This document shows, in pieces, positions 16,791 through 24,465 of a DNA stretch of 42,024 nt (position 1 is the first letter of the stretch; the number at the start of each line of letters is the position of its first letter). This stretch comes from Saccharopolyspora elongata (GTDB lineage Bacteria > Actinomycetota > Actinomycetes > Mycobacteriales > Pseudonocardiaceae). Position numbers and translations under genes: made by a program. The stretch is taken from assembly GCF_004348985.1 (NCBI RefSeq), contig NZ_SMKW01000080.1, positions 1-42,024 of the forward strand. The letters run 5' to 3'. The notes below the pieces were generated by a model. It was not told the origin of the DNA. It ran no database searches and worked only from the letters and a program-made list of their open reading frames with translations.

Positions 16791-16821
16791 CGGCCGGCTG
16801 CGTTCAGAACGCAGCCGGCCG
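16791..16821 (+). terminator. Strong GC hairpin after the aminotransferase
   Basis: A perfect inverted repeat CGGCCGGCTGCGTTC/GAACGCAGCCGGCCG around a single central A starts seven bases after the stop codon. The downstream strand is pyrimidine-rich (ctgttccctttcc) but lacks a T run, the usual style of actinobacterial terminators. Confidence 0.7.
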
Positions 16822-16875
16822 CCTCGCTGTTCCCTTTCCGTCCTCGACCTGAGCTGGTATGTCGGTTCAACTCGA

Positions 16876-17913
16876 ATGAGCGGATCCGGTCATGGTGGTC
16901 GGGACGGAGACTGCCTCCTGGACAGGCGATTGCGGCGCATTGATACTCGAAGCGTGCGTGCCACCGTCGATCGCCACACGTATGCTCAGCTCAGCACAGC
17001 CGAGGTAGCGGAGCCAGACGCGTTTGCCTACTGGCGGGAGATGATCTGCGCGACCTTCGTGCGGCTGACCGCCGACCCGATCGACGGACGTCCGTTCAGC
17101 GGACTGATCGAGCACGTGCCAGTCGGCGAAATCGAAATGTCCACCGTGGTCGCGGCGGGGCAGCACGTCCGGCGTACTCGGACGCTCATCGCCGACGACA
17201 CCGAGGAATTCCTGCTGGCGAGCATCCAGATCGGCGGCCGCGGACGCGGCGAGCAGGACGGCCGCGCCGCCGCGTTATCCGCAGGCGAAATGGCCTACTA
17301 CGACAGCACCAGGCCGTACGCCTTGCACTTCGACGATCCGTTCCAGCAGCTGGTGGTGCAGGTGCCGAAGCGTGCGCTGATGCTGCAGAACACCCGCAAG
17401 CTGACCGCCCGATCTCTTGGCGCGGGGACGCCCGGCACCGCGGTCTCCGCATTCTTCCGGTCCCTTGCCCAGTCGACCAGAGCTGGAGGCACCGGTGGGG
17501 CGATCCTGGTGCCGCATGCTCTCGGCCTCCTGTCCGCTGCGGCGTCGTACGCCGGGCAGCGTGCCCCGGCCGCTCCCGCGATCGAAGCAATGGCCCGGCA
17601 GCGGGTGTTCGACTTTCTGCATCGCAACTTGGCAGATCCGACCTTGAACGCCGACACCGTCGCGCGGGCTTGTCACGTATCGAGGCGGACGCTCTACCGG
17701 ATCGTCGGCGAAGCAGGTGTCGCGGCACAGCTGCGGCGAATGCGCATCGAACGAGCCCGCGCGTTGCTCCTCTCCGCCCCGGAACGGCCCGTGAACGCCG
17801 TCGCCGCGGCATGCGGATTCAACAGCGAGTCCGGGTTCTTCCGGGCATTCCGCGCCGAGACGGGCCAGACACCGGTCGCGTACCGACGCGGCTATGGCAC
17901 GGTTGGTCAGTGA
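16876..17913 (+). CDS. AraC-family regulator, probable nitrilase activator
   Basis: 345 residues. Residues about 45-220 match the AraC-binding-like/cupin domain of NitR/NphR-type activators (AFAYWREMICATFVRLTADP, LLASIQIGGRGRGEQDGR). Residues about 240-340 are the AraC helix-turn-helix pair (LNADTVARACHVSRRTLYRI and VNAVAAACGFNSESGFFRAF). The start is uncertain: ATG 16876 gives about 45 extra poorly conserved residues, and GTG 16954 is an alternative. The gene is directly upstream of and co-directional with the nitrilase (86-bp gap). This is the arrangement known for nitrilase regulation in Rhodococcus, so it probably activates that gene in response to a nitrile or its acid. Confidence 0.83.
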   Translation: MSGSGHGGRDGDCLLDRRLRRIDTRSVRATVDRHTYAQLSTAEVAEPDAFAYWREMICATFVRLTADPIDGRPFSGLIEHVPVGEIEMSTVVAAGQHVRRTRTLIADDTEEFLLASIQIGGRGRGEQDGRAAALSAGEMAYYDSTRPYALHFDDPFQQLVVQVPKRALMLQNTRKLTARSLGAGTPGTAVSAFFRSLAQSTRAGGTGGAILVPHALGLLSAAASYAGQRAPAAPAIEAMARQRVFDFLHRNLADPTLNADTVARACHVSRRTLYRIVGEAGVAAQLRRMRIERARALLLSAPERPVNAVAAACGFNSESGFFRAFRAETGQTPVAYRRGYGTVGQ

Positions 17914-17999
17914 TCACGGCACACCCAGCCAGCCGCGGCTAGCCCCTGCAGAGCATCGTGACTGCCATCACGAAGTCATCACGCTCTCAGGAGGTCATC

Positions 18000-19007
18000 A
18001 TGCAGGGCACCGTTCGTGTCGCGGCAGTCCAAGCCGAGTCAGCCTGGCTCGATCTCAACGCCGGCGTGAACAAGACCGTCGAGCTGATCGGCCAAGCCGC
18101 TGCCGGACGGGCTCAGCTCGTCGCGTTCGGCGAGACCTGGATTCCCGGCTATCCCTGGTGGATCTGGCTCGACTCGCCCGCTGCAGGAATGCAGTTCGTC
18201 CCCCGGTACTTCGCGAACTCGATGACGCGCGACGGCGACGAGATGCAACGCATCAAGGACGCGGCCGCCCAGCACGGCGTCCACGTCGTTCTCGGCTTCA
18301 GCGAACGTGATGGAGGGACGCTCTACCTGTCGCAGGCGTTCATCTCCGACACCGGTGAGCTGATCTCGGTGCGGCGCAAGCTCAAGCCGACGCACGTCGA
18401 ACGCTCGGTCTTCGGCGAAGGCGATGGCAGCGACCTGCAGGTCCACGCCACCTCGCTGGGCAAGGTCGGCGCGCTCTGCTGCTGGGAACACCTACAGCCG
18501 CTGACCAAGTACGCGATGTGCAGCCTCGGAGAGGAGATCCACGTCGCCTCCTGGCCGAGCTTCTCCCTCTACCGGGGCGCCGCGAACGCGCTCGGCCCAG
18601 AGGTCAACACCGCAGCGAGCCTGCTGTACGCGGTGGAGAGCCAGACATTCGTGGTCGCGCCGACCGCGATCATCGGCACCGCCGCGCAAGAAGTCTTCTG
18701 CGACACCGACGTCAAGCGGCAGCTGCTCCAGCCCGGCGGCGGGTTCGCCCGCATCATCGGGCCTGAAGGCTCCCAGCTCGCCGAGCCGCTGCCGGAGACC
18801 GAAGAAGGCCTCCTGTTCGCTGATCTGGACCCGGCGCTGCTCGCCATCGCGAAGTCGGCCGCCGATCCGGTCGGTCACTACTCGCGGCCCGACGTCATGC
18901 GTCTGATGGTCAACCGCAACCCCACCCCAAGAGTCGTCGAGACACCTGCACCAGTAGCACGAGAGTCCGATGTGGAGGAGTTCCCACCGCCCATGACCCC
19001 GGCCTGA
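18000..19007 (+). CDS. Nitrilase (aliphatic/arylaceto-nitrilase type)
   Basis: 335 residues of the carbon-nitrogen hydrolase superfamily, converting a nitrile to carboxylic acid and ammonia in one step. The Glu-Lys-Cys triad is E45 (LVAFGETWIPGYP), K127 (VRRKLKPTHVERSVFG) and C161 (GALCCWEHLQPL). The CWEHLQPL signature separates nitrilases from amidases. The start is firm: AGGAGG lies six bases before ATG 18000. The C-terminal tail is proline-rich and probably dispensable. It sits under an AraC regulator of the expected class and near an aminotransferase and aldehyde dehydrogenase. No aldoxime dehydratase is present in the window. Substrate specificity cannot be read from sequence alone. Confidence 0.9.
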   Translation: MQGTVRVAAVQAESAWLDLNAGVNKTVELIGQAAAGRAQLVAFGETWIPGYPWWIWLDSPAAGMQFVPRYFANSMTRDGDEMQRIKDAAAQHGVHVVLGFSERDGGTLYLSQAFISDTGELISVRRKLKPTHVERSVFGEGDGSDLQVHATSLGKVGALCCWEHLQPLTKYAMCSLGEEIHVASWPSFSLYRGAANALGPEVNTAASLLYAVESQTFVVAPTAIIGTAAQEVFCDTDVKRQLLQPGGGFARIIGPEGSQLAEPLPETEEGLLFADLDPALLAIAKSAADPVGHYSRPDVMRLMVNRNPTPRVVETPAPVARESDVEEFPPPMTPA

Positions 19008-19222
19008 TCGGCGACGTCCCGTCTTCGTAGAGCGCCCGGCCATCAGTGAGCGGACGGAAGCCGCGCGTGCCGAAGCGGTGCGCGCGACTCTCGCGCGGCG
19101 GGGTGTTCCCCCTGAAGCGACGTCTGGTGCGGGCGGAACACGCATCGGCGGTTCCACCCGCATCAGAGTCAACGAGCCGGCACCGGATTTGCTCGGCCCG
19201 CGCTGGGCAGTCAAGCCCCCTG
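19008..19222. other. Intergenic, possible coding remnant
   Basis: The plus frame from about 19022 reads ERPAISERTEAARAEAVRAT, LARRGVPPEATSGAGGTRIG and STRIRVNEPAPDLLG. It is protein-like with alanine/arginine helical character, but has no start and runs into the antisense of the hydrolase. It is perhaps a decayed 3' end of a lost gene. I assign no function. Confidence 0.25.
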
Positions 19223-19852
19223 TCAGTGGGCGGCTTGGCCCTGCACGGCCGAAGTTCCGAGGTCACTCTTGTCCAGGGACTTCTGACCGGACACGGCCAC
19301 GGCCCAAGTGCCGGTGTCGGCGACCGCCGCCCAGTTGGAGTGCAGCAGGACCATCAGCGTCTCGTGAACCTGCTGAGCCGAAACCTTCCCGGCTTCGTTC
19401 GCCAGATGGATGGCCCCAGTCGCATCCGACAGCACTTCGACGGCGAAACCGAGCGGTTCGGCCGCCGCAGCAGTGGCGAGCACGCAGTTGTTCGTCATGT
19501 ACCCGACAAGGGTGAGGGTGTCGATCTCGTTGGCGCGGAGCCACTCGACCAGATCACCGGCGGTGAACACGCTGGAATGTCCCTTGACCACGTGCTTCGA
19601 CGCCGTCTCGGAACGGCGTTCGATTTCGGGATGCAGCTGCCACCCCTCCGACCCGGCTGCGAAAACCGGAGCGCCCTCGGGGAGTTCGTGCTGGACGGTG
19701 ATCACCGGCACTCCCGCCTCGACCGCGGTGTCCACCGCGCGCACGATCCGGGCCAGCGATTCGTCCCGGGGCGGGTACTGGACGGCCAACGGCCCCTGGA
19801 AGTACTCCTGCTGGACATCGATGACGACGAGAGCTCGGCGTGGGCCATTCAC
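19223..19852 (-). CDS. Isochorismatase-fold cysteine hydrolase (copy 2)
   Basis: 209 residues, paralogous to the protein at 3325-3951 over its whole length. The triad is conserved: D12 (LVVIDVQQEYF), K90 (HVVKGHSSVF) and C123 (VGYMTNNCVLATA). One residue is inserted near position 97 (VFTAGDLVEW against VFAGDLAEW). Start ATG 19852 follows CGAGGAGG. Here there is no adjacent GlxA-type regulator, so control must differ from copy 1. Its place directly after the nitrilase could make it useful for hydrolysing an amide by-product, but the gene is on the opposite strand and this is speculative. Confidence 0.85.
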   Translation of the reverse strand: MNGPRRALVVIDVQQEYFQGPLAVQYPPRDESLARIVRAVDTAVEAGVPVITVQHELPEGAPVFAAGSEGWQLHPEIERRSETASKHVVKGHSSVFTAGDLVEWLRANEIDTLTLVGYMTNNCVLATAAAAEPLGFAVEVLSDATGAIHLANEAGKVSAQQVHETLMVLLHSNWAAVADTGTWAVAVSGQKSLDKSDLGTSAVQGQAAH

Positions 19853-20530
19853 TGCGAAATCCTCCTCGGACGATCAGAGTGACGGCATCCGGGTGCGCCG
19901 TCGCCGTTCATCGTCCAGACCGCCTCGGTGCTATGCACTGGACAAGCACCAGGTATGACTGGAACACCAGCCTCCGCAGGCGCAGACCCGCACCCGCAAC
20001 GGTCTCGCTGGAGCATAAGAACTTTCGACAGTGACCGTAAGCGTGAACGGGCTGGTACTTGATCACGCGCGGCAGCTATGGTCTGTCGCATGAACACCTG
20101 CATTGCGCAGGTATGCCATGATTACGTGTTCGATTCCCCCTTTGAACACATTGGACCCCTATTTATTGTTTCCTCGCTATGAGTGCTTGCGTGAAGATCC
20201 GAAGTTTCTCGGGTGGCCGGCAGTATTGAGTTCGTGCTCTACACGCTCGTGGGGATCGTCCAGCCATCCACGACGACTCGGCATGCGCTCCACGTAGTTC
20301 CTTCGAGCTGTCTCGTGGACACCTCCGAGCCGGTCGCCAAACTGGCTTGCCCGTTCCGGAGCGCCACGCTCGTCAGCCTCGAAGCCGACGTCGAACCGGG
20401 CGTCGGCCCATGCGAAACCCATCCTTTATGACCGCGCACCCCTGCGAGTCAGCCATCGTGAACCAAACGCTAGCGAAGAGAACGCCCTGGTCAGGCACGG
20501 TTCAGCACGCCTCCCCTGAGCAAAGCTCAA
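19853..20530. other. Gene-free, low-GC stretch
   Basis: 678 bases without a supportable gene. Between about 20095 and 20200 the DNA is unusually A+T-rich for this window (for example the segment cccctatttattgtttcctc). This fits foreign or non-coding DNA bordering the integration scar that follows. No tRNA cloverleaf, large repeat or array is visible. Confidence 0.5.
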
Positions 20531-20570
20531 CATCCGTCCAGTGTGCGTTCGAGTCGCACCGGGGGCACCA
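20531..20570 (+). repeat. tRNA 3' end with CCA (att-site-like remnant)
   Basis: The sequence folds as the 3' third of a tRNA. ATCCG is the 3' strand of an anticodon stem. GTGCG-TTCGAGT-CGCAC (20543-20559) is a perfect 5-bp T arm with canonical loop. CGGGGGC (20560-20566) is the acceptor 3' strand, and ACCA (20567-20570) is discriminator plus encoded CCA. No matching GCCCCCG 5' half or D arm exists upstream, so it is not a working gene. GCCCCCG...CGGGGGC acceptors occur in actinobacterial tRNA-Arg, which is my tentative parent. A tyrosine integrase remnant starts 56 bases later, the classic layout of an attachment site. Confidence 0.65.
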
Positions 20571-20625
20571 GCAGCGCAGGTCAGCCCACATAGAGCTGAG
20601 CCTGCCCTTTGGCGCACCTTTGCAG

Positions 20626-20875
20626 ATGATCATGGTTCGCCCTCCACTGCAGCTTGGCACCTGGGGCACGATCCGGACCTACGGAAGAGTCGACGGCAAG
20701 TGGGTCCCCGAACCGGAGATCCCCACATACGCGAAGATCGACAGCTGGCGCGCCATGACCCAGTACCGCGGACATGACGGTGTCACCCGGCAAGTGGAAC
20801 GCGGTAGCAGTGTCCGGGCAAACCGTCCGCGAGATCGCCGACCAGCTCGGCCACGCCAACCCGGCTATGACCCAG
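20626..20875 (+). pseudogene. Tyrosine site-specific integrase, middle deleted
   Basis: From ATG 20626 the frame reads MIMVRPPLQLGTWGTIRTYG, then YAKIDSWRAMTQYRGHDGVT and RQVERGSS. This is the typical N-terminal arm-binding start of actinobacterial phage and plasmid integrases. From 20810, in another frame, the sequence is TVREIADQLGHANPAMTQ, the C-terminal segment of the catalytic domain that holds the LGH motif. About 300 central residues, including the catalytic Arg and the C-terminal Tyr, are missing, so the protein is dead. It sits beside the tRNA 3' end and marks the border of a lost or rearranged integrative element. Confidence 0.65.
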
Positions 20876-21201
20876 AGCATCGCCGTCCTGCTCGCTTTGC
20901 TGATCGTCGATTTCGCGATCACCCGCCGGCCACATGAGGTCAGGGTCCGCGAAGCCCTGGGCTGGTCGATGTTCTACCTCGCGCTGCCCATGGTCTTCAC
21001 CCTGTTCCTGTGGGCCACCAACGCCTTCGCCCTACTCGGATGCGCGCCCTGTACTTCGTGCTGCACACCGCGCTGGCCAAGCTCACCCACCTCAACCACG
21101 GGCTGGCGATCATCCTCGGCGTCATCGGTCTCAAACTGGTGCTGCAGGCTCCAGAGGGGGCGCTCGGTCATCCACCTGCTGTGCACGCAGGAGACCCGTG
21201 A
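20876..21201 (+). pseudogene. TerC-family membrane protein, middle deleted and frameshifted
   Basis: Immediately after the integrase tail, in the same frame, comes VLLALLIVDFAITRRPHEVR and EALGWSMFYLALPMVFTLFLW. This is the first two helices of TerC-family integral membrane proteins. Near 21035 the frame breaks, and the next frame reads RALYFVLHTALAKLTHLNHG and LAIILGVIGLKLVL, which is the family's C-terminal pair of helices. Some 180 central residues are missing. The shared deletion style with the adjacent integrase suggests repeated internal deletions, or assembly of scraps, at this locus. Confidence 0.6.
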
Positions 21202-21325
21202 TCATGCGAACTCCTACGTTCAAGCGTGCTGGCGCGCCAAGTCGTCTGACAAGGAGCACCACGACAAGACCATCGTCGCACTGCAGGCGTTCACCACTTC
21301 GCTACGCAAGGAGATCGGCGCATAA
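21202..21325 (+). pseudogene. Unidentified C-terminal coding remnant
   Basis: The frame leading to the TAA at 21323-21325 reads HLLCTQETRDHANSYVQACW, RAKSSDKEHHDKTIVALQAF and TTSLRKEIGA. It is protein-like but without a start of its own, and is fused to the frameshifted TerC segment. I do not recognise the parent family. It is most simply a third gene scrap in the integration scar. Confidence 0.3.
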
Positions 21326-21391
21326 ACCGCACCTGGCGTTCCGCGTTATGTGTGGGAAAAGCGCGGCTCGGCGTACACCAAACATGAAACC

Positions 21392-21416
21392 CCAGGTCTG
21401 CGACCTGGTTTTTTTT
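21392..21416 (+). terminator. Intrinsic terminator
   Basis: A perfect 7-bp stem CCAGGTC/GACCTGG with a TGC loop (21392-21408) is followed by eight T residues (21409-21416). It is the most canonical rho-independent terminator in the window. On the minus strand the stem lies just after the tRNA-like 3' end at 21421-21455, as tRNA terminators do, although its T run is on the plus strand. Confidence 0.75.
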
Positions 21417-21420
21417 GGGG

Positions 21421-21455
21421 GGGTCGCCAGGGGATCGAACCCTGAACCCACGGAT
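21421..21455 (-). repeat. Second tRNA-like 3' end
   Basis: Read on the minus strand: ATCCG (anticodon-stem 3' strand), TGGGTT, then T arm CAGGG-TTCGATC-CCCTG (perfect 5-bp stem, canonical loop) and acceptor strand GCGACCC at 21427-21421. No 5' half (GGGTCGC) is present within the next 100 bases, and CCA is not encoded. It differs from the tRNA end at 20531, so it would derive from a different tRNA and a separate integration event. Confidence 0.45.
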
Positions 21456-21587
21456 CCGATTTCCACAGTGGACAAAGTTTGCTGTTGCCTGCCAACACCG
21501 AGTCGGTCGGCGTTTTCAAGCCAGATCGATGGCCTTGGCTCGAGCCTTGAGGAATCGACCGTCTACACGGGGCAGGCGGAGGTTCGC

Positions 21588-23357
21588 TCATTGCCTGCTG
21601 AGGGTCCGGCTGAGCCCGGCGATGACGGTGGTGGCCAGGATCCAGCCGGAGGCGATCAGCAGGTACGACAGCCACTGGTAGACGCCCTCGGGTTTGAATG
21701 CCTTCTCCTGGCCGAAGTCGATGATCGGCAGTAGTAGGTCAAGGGTATAGATGAGTGGGTTGAAGTTGGGGGCTTCCCCGGGTTTCAGCGGGGGCGGGTG
21801 GTGCAGCCCGAACACGACCGCGCCGACGGCGGTGAGCAGCGTCAGCCAGCGCGCGGCGCGCCCTGGGTGATAGCCGTACCCGACAGTGACGTCCAGCAGG
21901 TGCCCCCAGATCCGGGTCCGCCAGGGCAGCGTGGCGCGGCGCCGCCGCTGACCGGCGAGCCGGACCGCGCGGGCCGCCGCGTCGTCGCCGACTACCAGAT
22001 AGGAGGCGGCGAGCTGCTGGTACGGCTGCGGGAGGTAGCCGTCCGGGTCGGCTTGGAGCGTACGGATTCGCTGATCGGCGGGCAGGCGCGGGATCAGCGA
22101 GGTGTAGGTGAGCCCGTCCATCCTGATCGGCGCCCGCGCCGCCTCGGGCGTCAGGTACAGCTGGCCGATCTGGGACCGGCGTAGATTCAGCACCCCCTGG
22201 ATCCGGCTGGAGATCAGCCACAGCTCGCCGATGGTGCAACTGCTGGCCCGCAGCGCCACTGCCCTCGGGGCCGTGGGTGGTTCGGTGGAGGCGGGAGCCG
22301 ACAAGTCCGCGTGCGCCAGGTTCACCTGCCCGCTGATGACCGCGCCACGCAGGTTTACGGTCCCGTCCGCGCGCAGCCGTTCAGCCTCGACACGGCCGGC
22401 CTGCACGGCGGCGGCGTCCAGCGCCACGTCACCGGGGTTGTCCAGACGAGCGTCGGCCAGCAGCAGCGACCCGGCGATACGGGCCGCATCCAGCCGGGTA
22501 AGCCCGTGCACGGTGGTGTGGGTCATGCACAGCAGCTCGTCCAGCCGGGCGTGTTCGGCAGCGACGGCGACCTGGCCGGGGTGGGTGATGGTGGCTCCGT
22601 GCAGGTTGACCGGCCCCGCGAAGGTGCCCCCGGACAGCCGGATCTCACCGTCGACGGTGGCGTTGCGGGCGAGCAGGGCACTGCCGAGCCCGATGCCGGT
22701 GCAGTGCAGCGCCGGTCCAGGACCGCCCGTCAGGTGCGCGTCATCGACGGTGAGGTTGCCGGTGATGCGCCCGGTGCGCAGTACGATCCCGCCGTCGACG
22801 GTGATGTCGCGGGCGCGCAGGCCACCGCCGACGGTGAGGTTGTGGGCGACCATGGCAGCCTCCGCCTCATCACCTCTGCGCGTGAGAACCGCGCCGTCAA
22901 GGATCACATCGCCTTTGACACTGGCGTGCACGGCAGACAGGCCCCGTACCCGGCACCGGCTCAGCCACAGGTGACCGTCGATGTGGCTGCCGTCCAGGTC
23001 GAGGCCCGGCAGGATGCTGCCGGACAACTGCAGCAGCCGTAGCTGTGCCCACTGGGCGGTGACCGGGGCGGCGAACCAGCAGCCCACCAACTGCACCGGG
23101 AAGCTGATCTGCATGAAGTCCAGGTTCAGCTGGCCGATGATCTTCGCGCCGGAGATCGACAGCAACGCCGGGGGCCGCACCTCACCCAGCAGCAGATCGC
23201 GCAGAACCTCGGCCCGGATGGTCCGCTCCGGCCCCCAGGACTCGCCGCCGGCCGCGTCAGCGCCGGGTTCGGAACCCGGGCTGACAACGACATGCCTGCC
23301 TTGGGGGAAGGCTTCACACAGGCGGCGTTCCGCCTGAGTCAACTCTGGAAGATCCAT
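21588..23357 (-). CDS. Beta-helix membrane-anchored protein (often mis-called oxidoreductase)
   Basis: About 589 residues. The first 430 form repeated short beta segments with a pentapeptide/bactofilin-like rhythm (GSILPGLDLDGSHIDGHLWL, DITVDGGIVLRTGRITGNLTVDD, GTFAGPVNLHGATITHPG), predicted to build a right-handed beta solenoid. The C-terminus has a helical linker (QPYQQLAASYLVVGDDAAA) and two to three membrane helices (WLTLLTAVGAVVFGL; WLSYLLIASGWILATTVIAG). Family members in Streptomyces are annotated 'membrane-associated oxidoreductase' without any visible cofactor site, and I see none here. Start ATG 23357 gives the usual DLPELTQAERRLCEAFPQG opening; a TTG at 23396 is possible. The function is unknown. 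Confidence 0.7.
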   Translation of the reverse strand: MDLPELTQAERRLCEAFPQGRHVVVSPGSEPGADAAGGESWGPERTIRAEVLRDLLLGEVRPPALLSISGAKIIGQLNLDFMQISFPVQLVGCWFAAPVTAQWAQLRLLQLSGSILPGLDLDGSHIDGHLWLSRCRVRGLSAVHASVKGDVILDGAVLTRRGDEAEAAMVAHNLTVGGGLRARDITVDGGIVLRTGRITGNLTVDDAHLTGGPGPALHCTGIGLGSALLARNATVDGEIRLSGGTFAGPVNLHGATITHPGQVAVAAEHARLDELLCMTHTTVHGLTRLDAARIAGSLLLADARLDNPGDVALDAAAVQAGRVEAERLRADGTVNLRGAVISGQVNLAHADLSAPASTEPPTAPRAVALRASSCTIGELWLISSRIQGVLNLRRSQIGQLYLTPEAARAPIRMDGLTYTSLIPRLPADQRIRTLQADPDGYLPQPYQQLAASYLVVGDDAAARAVRLAGQRRRRATLPWRTRIWGHLLDVTVGYGYHPGRAARWLTLLTAVGAVVFGLHHPPPLKPGEAPNFNPLIYTLDLLLPIIDFGQEKAFKPEGVYQWLSYLLIASGWILATTVIAGLSRTLSRQ

Positions 23358-23522
23358 ATCCGGGGCAGGATCGCGCCCCTGTGGTGTGGGCGTCAAGGGA
23401 GCATGATCTTGACCATCGACTCCTCCGCGCGCAAATTTCTGGGGCGCTCGCCGCCCCCAGGCCCCCGGCAGGTCTCTGGGAAAAGGTGAAGCCGACCACT
23501 GCGGTCAGGTTCGGGTGGTCCT

Positions 23523-23624
23523 CTACCCGTCGACCTCCACAAGACCTCCGATAGCTGTAGAGATCAAACCGCCGGTCGTTGGCGTGTTGCTGAACGCCTT
23601 GATCAGGTCGTAGAGCTCCCCGCT
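23523..23624 (-). pseudogene. C-terminal scrap of an unidentified gene
   Basis: The minus frame ending at 23523 reads SGELYDLIKAFSNTPTTGGL, ISTAIGGLVEVDG. It is protein-like, with its upstream part replaced by antisense of the transposase fragment at 23625. No start codon belongs to it. Probably a gene interrupted by the insertion sequence. Confidence 0.3.
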
Positions 23625-23787
23625 GTGCAGACAAAGGAGAGGAACACCGTCGAGCGCCTGATCAGCAAGCTCAAGGCGTGGCGGGGCATCGCGACCCGCT
23701 ACGACAAGACCCCGGAAAGCTACCTCGCCGGGCTTCACCTGCGTGCCTCGGTGATCTGGATCAAAGACCTCAACCGAACCAGAGCCG
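23625..23787 (+). pseudogene. IS5-family transposase, C-terminal fragment
   Basis: MQTKERNTVERLISKLKAWR followed by GIATRYDKTPESYLAGLHLR and ASVIWIKDL is the standard end of actinobacterial IS5-group transposases, including the final Glu of the DDE triad in the RNTVER context. Nothing of the N-terminal two thirds is present. The frame continues past 23787 without further transposase character. It separates the beta-helix protein gene from the DUF1772/TetR pair. Confidence 0.7.
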
Positions 23788-23934
23788 CGCAGGTCATCGA
23801 GGGGCGTAGCTTGTCGGGATCGCAGTTGTGGGCTCTCAGCGGCAGCTGCATTCCCCGATGTCGGGATTTCGGTGGCCCGCTGCCGCCCGGGGAGTGGGGA
23901 TTGTGCGTCCCCGGCGTGGTGTCGGCCCGCAGGC

Positions 23935-24396
23935 TCAGGCGAGGGCGGCGACCATCAGGGCGAAGGCGGCGATGATGACGGCGACGCGGACGTAGTGGAA
24001 GCGGTCCCAGCGGTTCATCTGCTCCTTCCAGTCGTCGGGCCGGTTCTCGGTGGTCCACGTCTTGCCCCGGTTGTTGATCGGGACGAGCAGCAGGAGCGAC
24101 ATGACCACGCTGAGGATCAGCAGCGCGCCGGCGGTGACGACGAGTCCGGCGCCGTCGTGGTGCCATCCGGCGATGGCCCAGACCGCGACGAGGACGAGCG
24201 AGCCGATGTACCAGACCGGCATGACGGCGCCGAGCATCCGGCCGCCGTGGCTTCGGCCGCCGTGGCTTCGGCCGCGTTGGCTGCTGTCGTCGGGGAGGGC
24301 GTTGAGGATCGGGTTGATGACGAAGGCGACGGAGAACTCCACTCCCACCATCAGGCCGACGATCACGGTGGTGACGATCTCAAGTGCGTTGAGCAT
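23935..24396 (-). CDS. DUF1772-family four-helix membrane protein
   Basis: 153 residues with four membrane segments (IVTTVIVGLMVGVEFSVAFV; MPVWYIGSLVLVAVWAIAG; VVTAGALLILSVVMSLLLLV; VRVAVIIAAFALMVAALA), as in DUF1772 proteins, some of which are anthrone oxygenase-like. The polar segment KTWTTENRPDDWKEQMNRWDRFHYVR before the last helix is the family signature. An unusual insertion in the first loop, RSHGG twice over, is encoded by a 15-bp tandem repeat at 24240-24269. The gene is divergent from a TetR regulator, with CTAG-type palindromes between them, and is the probable target of that regulator. Confidence 0.8.
   Translation of the reverse strand: MLNALEIVTTVIVGLMVGVEFSVAFVINPILNALPDDSSQRGRSHGGRSHGGRMLGAVMPVWYIGSLVLVAVWAIAGWHHDGAGLVVTAGALLILSVVMSLLLLVPINNRGKTWTTENRPDDWKEQMNRWDRFHYVRVAVIIAAFALMVAALA
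24240..24269. repeat. 15-bp tandem repeat inside the DUF1772 gene
   Basis: Two exact copies of GGCCGCCGTGGCTTC, with a decayed third copy (GGCCGCGTTGGCT) following, lie in frame and add RSHGG units to the first extracytoplasmic or cytoplasmic loop. The period is a multiple of three, so gain or loss of a copy keeps the frame. Confidence 0.75.
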
Positions 24397-24414
24397 GACT
24401 ACCCCTCGTGGAAT

Positions 24415-24427
24415 CTAGTGCTGCTAG
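24415..24427. promoter_or_regulatory. CTAG-type palindrome 1 (TetR operator candidate)
   Basis: CTAGTGCTGCTAG matches CTAG-N5-CTAG. It lies 19 bases upstream of the DUF1772 start. The same 13-bp architecture recurs at 24466-24478, 51 bp away centre to centre (about five helical turns). Confidence 0.55.
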
Positions 24428-24465
24428 ATGATGAGGCAACGCTAGCGCTACTGCCGCTTGCTTGG

